From positions 56,618 through 120,617 of the forward strand of contig DBNK01000028.1 in assembly GCA_002298335.1 (NCBI GenBank): a DNA stretch of 64,000 bases, written 5' to 3'. The notes beneath the pieces are model-generated. The model was not told the origin of the DNA and ran no database searches. It saw only the letters and a list, made by a program, of their open reading frames with translations. The position numbers and the translations under genes are program-made. Positions 8,683 through 16,516 of the stretch are shown in pieces. Positions within the stretch are counted from its first letter, which is position 1. Every line of letters begins with the position of its first letter. The stretch is from Thalassolituus sp. UBA674. GTDB lineage: Bacteria; Pseudomonadota; Gammaproteobacteria; Pseudomonadales; Oceanobacteraceae.

Positions 8683-9747
8683 ATGGACAATTGGCAACGT
8701 ACACTGCTCTCGCATTCCGATTCCATCGAGAAAGCCATTAAGGTCATCAACGACGCCAGTCTGCAGATTGCACTGGTGTGCGATGAGTCACGCCGCCTGC
8801 TGGGTACCGTCACCGACGGTGACATCCGCCGCGCCCTGATCCGCGACTGCTCTCTTGACACCCCGGTGTCCGCCATCATGTGTGCCGAACCGGTCACCGC
8901 CACCCGTGACGATTCCCTGCCTCGTATTTCTGCCCTGATGCGCACCAACAGCGTCGATCAGGTGCCGGTGATGCAGGGCCCATACGTGGTTGATCTGTAT
9001 ACCCGTAAAAGCCTCGAATTCGCCAAACGTAAGCCTAACCCTGTGTTCCTGATGGCCGGTGGCTTTGGTACCCGTCTGCGTCCGCTGACCGACGATTGCC
9101 CGAAACCCCTGCTGAAAGTCGGCGACAAACCGATTCTGGAAACCATTCTGGAAAGCTTTATTGAGCACGGCTTTTACCGCTTTTTTATTTCCACCCATTA
9201 CCTGCACGAGAAAATCACCGAATACTTTGGTAACGGCGAGCGCTGGGGTGTGGAAATTCAGTACGTACACGAAGAACACCCGCTCGGTACCGCCGGTGCC
9301 CTGAGCCTGCTGCCCGAAGATCTTGAACACCCGATTCTTATGATGAACGGTGATCTGCTCACCAAAGTGAACTTCAGCCAGCTGCTGTCGTTCCACGAAG
9401 AAAATGCCGCCACCGCCACCATGTGTGTACGTCGTGAGGAATATCAGATTCCCTACGGTGTGATTCAGAGCACCGATGGACAGATCGCCAGCATCGTGGA
9501 AAAACCGGTGCAGTCCTTCTTCATCAATGCCGGTATTTATGTCGTCAGCCCGGAACTGCGCCGTCAGGTTCTGGCCGACCAGAAAACCGACATGCCGGAC
9601 CTGCTGCAGAGCCAGATTAACAACCACGAAAAAGTCTCCCTGTTCCCGATCCACGAGTACTGGCTGGACATCGGTAAAATGCCGGATTTCAACCGCGCTC
9701 AGCAGGACTTTATGAATGGTTTTGCGATGAGAGAGATGCATGGATGA
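8683..9747 (+). CDS. ptmE: PtmE-like sugar-1-phosphate guanylyltransferase with CBS domains
   Basis: Nucleotidyltransferase expected to activate glucosamine-1-phosphate as GDP-GlcN, the step that marks the GDP-linked legionaminic route described in Campylobacter jejuni. Residues 1-115 form a CBS-domain pair (GTVTDGDIRRALI and SAIMCAEPVTATRDDSLPRI), and residues 120-350 form the nucleotidyltransferase domain with MAGGFGTRLRPLTDDCPKPLL and NGDLLTKVNF. This domain order, CBS before transferase, matches PtmE and not GalU, RfbA or GlmU. A strong GGAGG site precedes the ATG. The CBS pair may sense adenosine nucleotides (family knowledge). The nucleotide specificity is inferred. Confidence 0.85.
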   Translation: MDNWQRTLLSHSDSIEKAIKVINDASLQIALVCDESRRLLGTVTDGDIRRALIRDCSLDTPVSAIMCAEPVTATRDDSLPRISALMRTNSVDQVPVMQGPYVVDLYTRKSLEFAKRKPNPVFLMAGGFGTRLRPLTDDCPKPLLKVGDKPILETILESFIEHGFYRFFISTHYLHEKITEYFGNGERWGVEIQYVHEEHPLGTAGALSLLPEDLEHPILMMNGDLLTKVNFSQLLSFHEENAATATMCVRREEYQIPYGVIQSTDGQIASIVEKPVQSFFINAGIYVVSPELRRQVLADQKTDMPDLLQSQINNHEKVSLFPIHEYWLDIGKMPDFNRAQQDFMNGFAMREMHG

Positions 9748-10466
9748 TTGAAGGCAAGCGTGTTCTGTGTGTTATTCCCGCACGCTCCGGCAGCAAAGGT
9801 CTGCCGGATAAGAACATACGCCCGCTGCATGGTCAGCCACTGCTGACCTGGCCGGTTAAAACTGCCCGCAACAGCCGCTATATCGACCGCATTATTGTCT
9901 CTACCGACAGTGAACAGTATGCCGCCATTGCCCGCGATGCCGGTGCCGAGGTGCCCTTCCTGCGCCCCGAAGAACTCTCCGTCGACAGCGCCACCTCCTT
10001 CTCAGTGCTCGAACATCTGATCGCCACGCTTGACGAAGACTACGACCTGCTGGTGCTGCTGGAACCCACCTCACCACTGACTGAAAGCCGTGATGTGGAT
10101 GACGCGCTGGAACAATTAATCAATGCCTGGAATGACGCAGATGCCATTGTCGGTATCGCCGAAGAAGTGAAATCTCATCCGGCCTACCTGCTGTCAGTAG
10201 ACAACCTTGGCCGCATTCAGCCATTTGACACGGATTTCTCCAGCGCTGTCCGCCGTCAGGAACTGCCGCAGCTATTCCGCATGGACGGCACCCTCTATAT
10301 CAGCAAGGTACCCGCTCTGCTGGCACAACGCGGTTTTTATCATGACCGCACCCTCGGTTACTGCGTCCCCGAATGGAAGAGTTATGAAATTGACTCTCTG
10401 ACTGATTTTATCTGTATCGAAGCCATTATGCGCCATAAGGAGGTACTCCATGACACTGCCCCTTGA
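9744..10466 (+). CDS. legF: CMP-legionaminic acid synthetase (PtmB/LegF type)
   Basis: Acylneuraminate cytidylyltransferase family; it activates the finished nonulosonic acid as the CMP-sugar used by Maf. The signature IPARSGSKGLPDKNIRPL is at the N-terminus (about residues 10-27), and IIVSTDS and LLEPTSPLTESRDVDDAL follow. The length, 240 residues, is usual. It starts in an ATGA overlap with ptmE and its last 17 bases overlap the aminotransferase gene. LegF is preferred over PseF or NeuA on context. Confidence 0.9.
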   Translation: MIEGKRVLCVIPARSGSKGLPDKNIRPLHGQPLLTWPVKTARNSRYIDRIIVSTDSEQYAAIARDAGAEVPFLRPEELSVDSATSFSVLEHLIATLDEDYDLLVLLEPTSPLTESRDVDDALEQLINAWNDADAIVGIAEEVKSHPAYLLSVDNLGRIQPFDTDFSSAVRRQELPQLFRMDGTLYISKVPALLAQRGFYHDRTLGYCVPEWKSYEIDSLTDFICIEAIMRHKEVLHDTAP

Positions 10467-11814
10467 ACAGTCTGCCAGCACACCGGAAGCCCGGATGCAG
10501 AAGAGTTATCAGGAGCGCCTGAAACAGGTGATTCCCGGTGGCGCACACACCTACTCGCGCGGCTCAGATCAGTTTCCGCAGAACACACCGGAGATTCTGC
10601 GCGGTGGCAAGGGCGTGTACGTACAGGATGCCGAAGGTAATCAATTCCTCGACTACGGCATGGCGTTGCGTTCTGTCGCAATCGGTTACAGCGAAGACGC
10701 CATCAATCAGGCAGCCATTGAGCAGATTCTTGCCGGTAATAACCTGACCCGTCCGTCGTTTATCGAGCTGGAAGCCGCTGAACGCCTGACCGATATGATC
10801 CCGGCAGCCGACATGGTGAAATTCACCAAAAACGGTTCTACGGCCGTATCTGCAGCCACCAAGCTCGCACGGGCGTATACCGGTCGTCGCTGTATTCTGC
10901 GCTGTGCCGATCATCCGTTTTTTTCGTTTGATGACTGGTTTATCGGCTCTACCGTGGTCAGCCGCGGCATCCCGCAGGAAGTCTCTGAACTGACCCTGAC
11001 CTTCCCCTATAACAATGCGCAGGCACTGAGCGATCTGCTGGATGAACGCGGTGATGAGATTGCCTGTCTGGTGATGGAAGCGGTGACGGCAGAAGAACCG
11101 GTAGCGGCGGTGTTTGCACCGGAAGGCAATTTCCTGCATGACGTGGAATTCCTGTGTAAAAAACACGGAGTGGTGTTTGTACTGGATGAAATGATCACCG
11201 GCTTCCGCTGGCATTTACAGGGTGCTCAGGCCTATTTCGGGCTCAGCCCGGATATCTCCACCTTTGGTAAAGCCATGGCCAATGGCTTCTCCGTTGCTGC
11301 GGTGGCCGGTAAGCGCGACATTATGGAGCTGGGCTCCATCGATCGGGCGGGCAGCGAACGGGTGTTCCTGCTGTCCACCACCCACGGTGCTGAAATGTGC
11401 GGTCTGGGCGCATATGTCGCCACTATGGATTTCAACGAGCAGCACAAAGTGGTTGAGCATCTGTGGCAATACGGCAAAAGTCTGCGCAACCTGATCAACC
11501 GTAAAGCACTGGAACATGGTCTGGCACGTAACCTCGAATGTTATGGCTACGACTGCTCACCAAACTACGCCCTGCGTGACGACGATGGCCAGATCTCGCT
11601 GCCGCTGCGTACTCTGTTTATGCAGGAAACCCTGCGCCATGGTCTGATGATGCCCTGGATCGCCCTGGCCTACCGCCATGGAGAAAAAGAACTGGAATTT
11701 ACCGCCACCGTTCTGGATAAAACCCTGCCGGTACTGCGTACTGCTTTGAACGAAGGCATTGATAAATACCTGATCGGCGACGCGGTTAAGCCAGTATTCC
11801 GGAAGTTCAACTGA
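10450..11814 (+). CDS. Class III PLP aminotransferase (glutamate-1-semialdehyde aminomutase-like), island-specific
   Basis: Fold-type I, class III aminotransferase related to HemL. Seen features: the N-terminal IPGGAHTYSRGSDQFP segment, FTKNGSTAVSAATKLARAYT for cofactor phosphate binding, FVLDEMITGFRW with the PLP-nitrogen Asp, and STFGKAMANGFSVAAVAGK with the Schiff-base lysine near residue 274. It is not the housekeeping HemL: HemL is about 425 residues and would not be expected in this operon. AAGGAGG precedes the start. It sits directly before an SDR dehydrogenase and a beta-helix acetyltransferase, so it may aminate a keto group made by the SDR on the nonulosonic acid or on a donor for acylation. 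The substrate is unknown. Confidence 0.8.
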   Translation: MTLPLEQSASTPEARMQKSYQERLKQVIPGGAHTYSRGSDQFPQNTPEILRGGKGVYVQDAEGNQFLDYGMALRSVAIGYSEDAINQAAIEQILAGNNLTRPSFIELEAAERLTDMIPAADMVKFTKNGSTAVSAATKLARAYTGRRCILRCADHPFFSFDDWFIGSTVVSRGIPQEVSELTLTFPYNNAQALSDLLDERGDEIACLVMEAVTAEEPVAAVFAPEGNFLHDVEFLCKKHGVVFVLDEMITGFRWHLQGAQAYFGLSPDISTFGKAMANGFSVAAVAGKRDIMELGSIDRAGSERVFLLSTTHGAEMCGLGAYVATMDFNEQHKVVEHLWQYGKSLRNLINRKALEHGLARNLECYGYDCSPNYALRDDDGQISLPLRTLFMQETLRHGLMMPWIALAYRHGEKELEFTATVLDKTLPVLRTALNEGIDKYLIGDAVKPVFRKFN

Positions 11815-12581
11815 TGACGGACAACGCCAGAAACGTCGTTATCACAGGGGCTGCCGGTCTCATCGGTGGCGCCTTTTCGCATGCAGTCACCCAGGCCGGA
11901 CACCGTCTGGTTATTGCCGATGCCAATGCTGCAGCCGCAGAACAACTCTGTACCGAACTGAAGGCACTGGGGGGCGAGGCCTGTGTCCTGCAGTTTGACG
12001 CCACCAACCCGGAGAGCATCCACCAATTACTGGTTAACAGTATTGAACAGTACGGCAGTGTCGATGCGCTGGTGAATAATCTCTATATCCGCAAGGGCAA
12101 TTACGGAGCGGATTTTTTTGACGTCAGCTACGACGATTTCTGCGCCAACGTCAGCGCCAACACCGGCGCCATGTTTGAATGCTCCAAAGTGTTCGGCCGC
12201 TATTTCTGCGACCATAATCAGGGCAACATTATCAGCATCGCCTCGGTGTATGGCTGCATTGCCCCACGCTTTGAAGTGTACGACGGCACGCGTATGACCA
12301 TGCCGGTGGAATACGCCGCGATTAAATCGGCTGTACTGCACCTGACCCGTTTTATGGCCAAGCGCTTCAAAGGCCACAATGTGCGCGTCAATGCCATCAG
12401 TCCGGGCGGTATTCTCGATGGCCAGCCGGAGGCGTTTCTGGATGCTTACGGTCAGTTCTGCGCCAACAAAGGTATGCTGGATAAAGAAGATCTGACCGGC
12501 ACCCTGCTGTTTCTGCTGTCGGATCAATCGGCCTTTATGACCGGCCAGAATCTGATTCTGGATGACGGGTTTACCCTGTAA
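11814..12581 (+). CDS. SDR-family oxidoreductase (PtmA-like)
   Basis: Classical short-chain dehydrogenase of 255 residues. VITGAAGLIGGAF near residues 8-20 is the cofactor loop, NNLYIRKG replaces the usual NNAG, SIASVYG carries the catalytic Ser, and YAAIK (about 167-171) is the Tyr-Lys pair; NAISPGGI follows. The N-terminal IADAN after beta-2 suggests NAD preference (inference). It resembles SDRs annotated PtmA in flagellin modification loci. The ATG overlaps the aminotransferase stop by one base, so the two are translationally coupled and probably act in sequence: oxidation to a ketone, then transamination, or the reverse. The substrate is not known. Confidence 0.8.
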   Translation: MTDNARNVVITGAAGLIGGAFSHAVTQAGHRLVIADANAAAAEQLCTELKALGGEACVLQFDATNPESIHQLLVNSIEQYGSVDALVNNLYIRKGNYGADFFDVSYDDFCANVSANTGAMFECSKVFGRYFCDHNQGNIISIASVYGCIAPRFEVYDGTRMTMPVEYAAIKSAVLHLTRFMAKRFKGHNVRVNAISPGGILDGQPEAFLDAYGQFCANKGMLDKEDLTGTLLFLLSDQSAFMTGQNLILDDGFTL

Positions 12582-12590
12582 GGCGGCATC

Positions 12591-13262
12591 ATGAAACTGA
12601 GCATCGACAGCAGCCGTCTCCCGGATTACCTGACCCGCCAGATTGAGCAGTGTTTTCCGGATGGTAACGAGCGCTGGCAGTCAGACGTGAGACACTGCTG
12701 CAGTGTTGCACTGGAGCGGATTGAATACTGCTTCCGCCATATTCCGAAGAAATATTATCAGGATCAGGGCGAGCCGGTGTTTAACCATATGAATGCCGAC
12801 CACTACGCCAGCTTTCTGTATTTCGTCAGTTATCAGGCGGCCCAGGCGGGCAATGAAGCACTGGCAGAACGGGCCTTTTATCTGAATAAAGCTCTGCATG
12901 GCCTGGATCTGTTCTACGCCGTGAAAATGCCGGATATTTTCATGCTGGTTCATCCGGTTGGTACTGTCATCGGCAATGCCAATTTTTCAGATTATCTGGT
13001 GATTTATCAGAATGTCACTATAGGTGCAGATGTCGCCGGTATTTATCCGGTATTTGCCGGTGACAATGTAATTTATTCAGGTGCCAGCGTGATCGGCAAC
13101 TGCCATATCGGGCGCAATTCCGTTATCGGAGCGCGCAGTTTTATCCGCAAACAGTCTGACGGTGCAGAGAACAGCCTTTACAGCGGCCTCTACCCTGCCG
13201 TACGGGTTACACCCAACACCGGCTCCGTCAGGCAGGATTTTTTTACGGAGAAGAATCAATGA
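12591..13262 (+). CDS. Left-handed beta-helix acetyltransferase, serine-acetyltransferase-like
   Basis: Shows a helical N-terminal half (residues 1-115) and a hexapeptide-repeat C-terminal half (about 118-205) with GTVIGNANFSDYLVIYQNV and VIGNCHIGRNSVIGARSFI, the layout of CysE-type acetyltransferases. The DHATG-like catalytic stretch of true serine acetyltransferases is replaced by DYLVIYQNVTIG, so the standard catalytic His is not at its usual place and a role in cysteine synthesis is unlikely. In its position after an aminotransferase and SDR, acylation of a new amino or hydroxyl group on the sugar is the natural guess. Its stop overlaps the next start (ATGA). Confidence 0.72.
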   Translation: MKLSIDSSRLPDYLTRQIEQCFPDGNERWQSDVRHCCSVALERIEYCFRHIPKKYYQDQGEPVFNHMNADHYASFLYFVSYQAAQAGNEALAERAFYLNKALHGLDLFYAVKMPDIFMLVHPVGTVIGNANFSDYLVIYQNVTIGADVAGIYPVFAGDNVIYSGASVIGNCHIGRNSVIGARSFIRKQSDGAENSLYSGLYPAVRVTPNTGSVRQDFFTEKNQ

Positions 13263-14383
13263 CTGCTTCACAAACCAGACCAGACGTTTTCTGGTGTTCC
13301 GGCTGTCTGAATATGTCCACCCGGCCACGCATTGAATTTGATGAGCACCGGCGCTGTAACGCCTGTCAGTGGGCTGAAGAAAAGAAAACCTTCGACTGGT
13401 CAGCACGTAAGCAAGAACTGACCAGACTGCTGGAAAAACACCGCAGCCGTACCGGTGAATTTGATGTGATTGTGCCCGTCAGTGGCGGCAAAGACGGTTC
13501 CTACGTCAGCCATATGCTGAAACACGAATTCGGTATGCATCCCCTGGCCGTCACGATCACGCCGCCACTGAGCTTCTCCATCGGCGATCAGAACCTGCAG
13601 AACTACATTGCCTCAGGCTATGACACCATTCAGATCAATCCGAACCAGAATGTCATGCGTGAACTCAACCGTCGTGGTTTTCTGGAACAGGGGCGCCCCT
13701 TGTATGGCTGGGTTGTCTCCATTCTGGCCGGTGTTATCCGCACCGCCGCCAATTTCGGTGTCAATCTGGTGATGTATGGTGAAGACGGTGAAATTGAATA
13801 CGGTGGCTCTACAGAAAGTAAAAACCGCGCCGTATTCACTGCCGAATTCATGAAACGCGTGTATCTGGAAGGCCAGTACGAACAGACGCTGCGTGGTCTG
13901 ACCAGCCAGGAGACCTATTTCTGGCGCTTTGATGCCGACGATCAGAAACTGGGTAACATCGAATGCGCCCACTGGTCGTATTTTGAAAGCTGGGACCCCT
14001 ACCGCAATTATATGATCGCCAAAGAATTCTGCGGCCTGCAGGAAAAAGAAGAATCCAATACCGGTACGTATACCAACTTTGCCCAGAACGATACCTGCCT
14101 GTACGACCTGCACACCTATCTTATGTATCTGAAGTTTGGCTTTGGCCGTGCTACTCAGGATTCTGGCATTGATATCCGCCGCGGAGCGATGTCACGCGAT
14201 CAGGGTAAGATGCTGGCACAGATGTACGATAACTGTTATCCGGAGCCTTATATCGGACGTTATCTGGATTATTACGGCATCACCATGGACGAGTTCAACG
14301 ACACCATCGACCGCTTCGCCAACAAAGAACTCTTTTACAAAGACAGCGATGGCCGCTGGATGCCGAAGTTTGAAATTGTATGA
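13259..14383 (+). CDS. N-acetyl sugar amidotransferase (PseA/WbuX/WbpG family)
   Basis: Synthetase that converts an N-acetyl group on a sugar to an acetamidino (N-acetimidoyl) group using ATP and ammonia. It has paired zinc-like cysteines C13-x2-C16 and C33-x2-C36, then the ATP pyrophosphatase P-loop VSGGKDGSY near residues 74-82, and a long conserved C-terminal half including MYGEDGEIEYGG. These match the PseA/WbuX/WbpG family. Ammonia is supplied by the HisH-like glutaminase and HisF-like partner encoded directly downstream. In this operon the likely target is legionaminic acid or its CMP form, giving an acetamidino derivative. It overlaps both neighbours by four bases. Confidence 0.88.
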   Translation: MTASQTRPDVFWCSGCLNMSTRPRIEFDEHRRCNACQWAEEKKTFDWSARKQELTRLLEKHRSRTGEFDVIVPVSGGKDGSYVSHMLKHEFGMHPLAVTITPPLSFSIGDQNLQNYIASGYDTIQINPNQNVMRELNRRGFLEQGRPLYGWVVSILAGVIRTAANFGVNLVMYGEDGEIEYGGSTESKNRAVFTAEFMKRVYLEGQYEQTLRGLTSQETYFWRFDADDQKLGNIECAHWSYFESWDPYRNYMIAKEFCGLQEKEESNTGTYTNFAQNDTCLYDLHTYLMYLKFGFGRATQDSGIDIRRGAMSRDQGKMLAQMYDNCYPEPYIGRYLDYYGITMDEFNDTIDRFANKELFYKDSDGRWMPKFEIV

Positions 14384-15000
14384 ATATTATTCTGATTGAT
14401 TACGGCATGGGTAATCATCTGTCTGTACAGAATGCTCTGCAACGTCTGGGACACAAGGCCGATATCAGCCGCGACCCACAACGTATTCTCGCGGCCGATG
14501 GTCTGATTCTGCCCGGAGTAGGTTCATTTAACCGCGCCATGCAGAACATGCATGGGTATGGGCTGGTCGAGCCGTTGAGAGAAGCCGTGCTCGGACAGGG
14601 AACACCATTGCTAGGCATCTGTCTGGGCATGCAGCTGTTGGGCAGGGACAGCACAGAAGGTGGCGAAAGCCAGGGGCTGGGATTGATTGATAACCCCATC
14701 CGCAGGCTGCCCCAAAGCGGCAATATCCGTATTCCACACGTCGGGTTTAATGAAGTGTACTGGCAGGAACCTCAGCCGTTGATGGCGGGCATCCGCCAAC
14801 GCAGTGATTTTTATTTCACTCACAGTTTTGCCATGCAGAAAGAAGACAGCGATGCCCGCTACATCTACTGCGATTACGGCCAGACCTTTGTCTGCGGTTT
14901 CAGCAAAGACAACATCAGTGGTGTGCAGTTTCATCCGGAAAAAAGCCAGCGTACCGGTCTGCATCTGATTCAGAACTTTCTGGAGGTCAGTTATGCTTAA
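14380..15000 (+). CDS. HisH-like glutaminase subunit for sugar amidination (WbuY type)
   Basis: Class I glutamine amidotransferase related to HisH. The catalytic Cys is in GICLGMQLLG (about residue 80) and the His-Glu pair in VQFHPEKSQ (about 185-187), so the triad is complete. It should hydrolyse glutamine and pass ammonia through the HisF-like partner to the PseA-like enzyme. It is not the histidine-operon copy: no other his gene is near, and the flanking genes are amidotransferase and HisF2-type. Coupled starts (ATGA with the upstream gene, 8-base overlap with the downstream gene) suggest a stoichiometric complex. Confidence 0.87.
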   Translation: MNIILIDYGMGNHLSVQNALQRLGHKADISRDPQRILAADGLILPGVGSFNRAMQNMHGYGLVEPLREAVLGQGTPLLGICLGMQLLGRDSTEGGESQGLGLIDNPIRRLPQSGNIRIPHVGFNEVYWQEPQPLMAGIRQRSDFYFTHSFAMQKEDSDARYIYCDYGQTFVCGFSKDNISGVQFHPEKSQRTGLHLIQNFLEVSYA

Positions 15001-15787
15001 AAAGCGGCTGATATTCACCCTGCTCTATAAAAACGGCCACTTTATGCTGAGCCGTAACTTCCGCCTGCAGAAAGTCGGGGATATCAACTGGCTGATGAAG
15101 AACTACCAGTTTTCAGCGATTTCCGATGTTATTGATGAACTGATTCTGATCAATACCGACCCTGACGAAAGTAAACTGGAGGATTTCTGCGAAGCGCTGG
15201 AATCTCTGGTCAGTCATTGCATGATTCCGGTTGCGGCCGGTGGTCAGATCCGTTCGCCGGAAACTGCGGCAAAGCTACTGGCTTCCGGGGCGGATAAACT
15301 GGTGCTCAACACCCCCTGCTTTGATCAGCCGGAACTGATTGAAGAACTGGTCGCACGTTACGGCAGCCAATGCATTGTGGCCGCGGTTGACTGGAAAAAC
15401 AGCGATCATCCTGAAGTATTCAGCCATAACGCAACGCTCAGTCAGGGAGAGCTGGGTGCACACCTGTCGCGTCTGCAGTCACTGAGTGTCGGCGAAGTTT
15501 ACCTCAACAGCATCCACCGCGATGGTACCGGTCAGGGCTATGACTTTGAGGCTCTGAATGCCCTGCCATCTGACTGGAATATTCCGCTGATTTACGCCGG
15601 AGGTGCGGGTCAGAGCAGTCATCTGCAGCTCGCTCTGGAACATCCTGCCGTCGATGCCGCGGCCACCGCCAACCTGTTCAACTTCGTTGCCGGAGGTCTG
15701 GCTCAGGCCCGTCAGCAGTTGCTGCATGCGGGCGTTCCACTGGCACGTTTTGAAACCGCTCTGCAGGAGCTTGCCGATATCGCCTGA
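14993..15787 (+). CDS. HisF-like ammonia-channel subunit for sugar amidination (WbuZ type)
   Basis: TIM-barrel HisF paralogue of 264 residues. Conserved HisF features include VAAGGQIRS, GADKLVLNT, IVAAVDWKN and LNSIHRDGTGQGYD. In true HisF the first strand ends in CLD with the essential first Asp; here it reads LIFTLLYKNG, so that Asp is absent while the second-strand Asp (AAVD) is kept. Loss of the cyclase Asp fits the WbuZ family, whose job is to bind the HisH-like glutaminase and channel ammonia, not to cyclise PRFAR. Last gene of the island; an inverted repeat follows. Confidence 0.87.
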   Translation: MLKKRLIFTLLYKNGHFMLSRNFRLQKVGDINWLMKNYQFSAISDVIDELILINTDPDESKLEDFCEALESLVSHCMIPVAAGGQIRSPETAAKLLASGADKLVLNTPCFDQPELIEELVARYGSQCIVAAVDWKNSDHPEVFSHNATLSQGELGAHLSRLQSLSVGEVYLNSIHRDGTGQGYDFEALNALPSDWNIPLIYAGGAGQSSHLQLALEHPAVDAAATANLFNFVAGGLAQARQQLLHAGVPLARFETALQELADIA

Positions 15788-15801
15788 CACCTGCCGCCCA
15801 T

Positions 15802-15824
15802 CCTGAAATTGCGGGAATTTCAGG
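15802..15824. terminator. Inverted repeat after the glycosylation operon
   Basis: A perfect 9-bp stem, CCTGAAATT / AATTTCAGG, with a 5-base loop lies 14 bases after the hisF-like stop. There is no clear T-run on either side, so it may be a weak or Rho-assisted terminator or an RNA-stability hairpin. Confidence 0.4.
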
Positions 15825-15925
15825 CCAGGGGGTCGCCAGATGGAACTCAGGTGCTTGTCTGCGGCACAAAGTCTGTGTCATAAAACGGATACGACATCCG
15901 GCGCAGACGGGACCTCTGAATCATC

Positions 15926-16516
15926 ATGAAAAAGAAGCTGCCTACCTGGCGGTTATTCATCCGGATAACCGCTCTCGGTATCGTTACCGGCATTGCCATT
16001 ACCGGACTCAGCCTGAAAGAAATCGGCACCAACCGCTGGAACCAGAACGGTGACTGGCTGTATCAGCTGTCTGTTGGTGACGAATCATCCTCCATCTTCC
16101 AGAAAGCCGTGATTGCTGCCGGCGGGTTATTTGCCCTGTCGCGTTCCGAGTCCATGTACTTTATTGCCCGGCCCCAGCAGATGAGCACTCACGACATGAA
16201 GGGCTCCTGTCATTACCGGATCAGTGGAGAGAGCCCGGATACGCGTTGGTGGAGTATCACGGTTTACGGCCACGACCGTATGCTGATTCCTAACCCGGAA
16301 AAACGTTACAGCTTCAGCGACCGGACCGTCAGCTTCAATCCGGACGGAACCTTCACGATTGATATTTCGCCGACTGAAACCGGAGAAAACTGGATACCCA
16401 CCTCCGGTGACCGTCGTATCAATGTTCTTTTGCGGGTGTACAACCCGGCACCGTCTCTGGTGCAGGGCGCCGGAAACGTTGCCTTACCCCGGGTGGAGGA
16501 AGTCTCATGTTCATGA
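15926..16516 (+). CDS. DUF1214 domain protein, membrane-anchored
   Basis: Function unknown. One N-terminal membrane segment (about residues 9-28, after a KKK start) is followed by a periplasmic domain. The motifs MSTHDMKGSCHYRISG, WWSITVYGHDRMLIPNPEKRYSFS and DISPTETGENWIPT identify the DUF1214 fold, normally the C-terminal half of DUF1254/DUF1214 proteins. Here the two halves are separate genes, with the DUF1254 half encoded next and overlapping by 10 bases. The 138-base gap upstream holds only the hairpin at 15802-15824. Confidence 0.75.
   Translation: MKKKLPTWRLFIRITALGIVTGIAITGLSLKEIGTNRWNQNGDWLYQLSVGDESSSIFQKAVIAAGGLFALSRSESMYFIARPQQMSTHDMKGSCHYRISGESPDTRWWSITVYGHDRMLIPNPEKRYSFSDRTVSFNPDGTFTIDISPTETGENWIPTSGDRRINVLLRVYNPAPSLVQGAGNVALPRVEEVSCS

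Noticed and set aside
5796..10466. Sialic acid (neuC-neuB-neuD-neuA) locus
   Set aside because: The families fit, but legB, legC and ptmE in the same operon point to legionaminic acid; NeuC-only sialic acid synthesis would not need them.
10450..11814. Housekeeping hemL (glutamate-1-semialdehyde aminomutase)
   Set aside because: The protein is longer than HemL and lies inside a sugar operon with overlapping starts.
14380..15787. hisH and hisF of the histidine operon
   Set aside because: No other his gene is near, the HisF-like protein lacks the first catalytic Asp, and the upstream gene is a sugar amidotransferase; these are amidination subunits.
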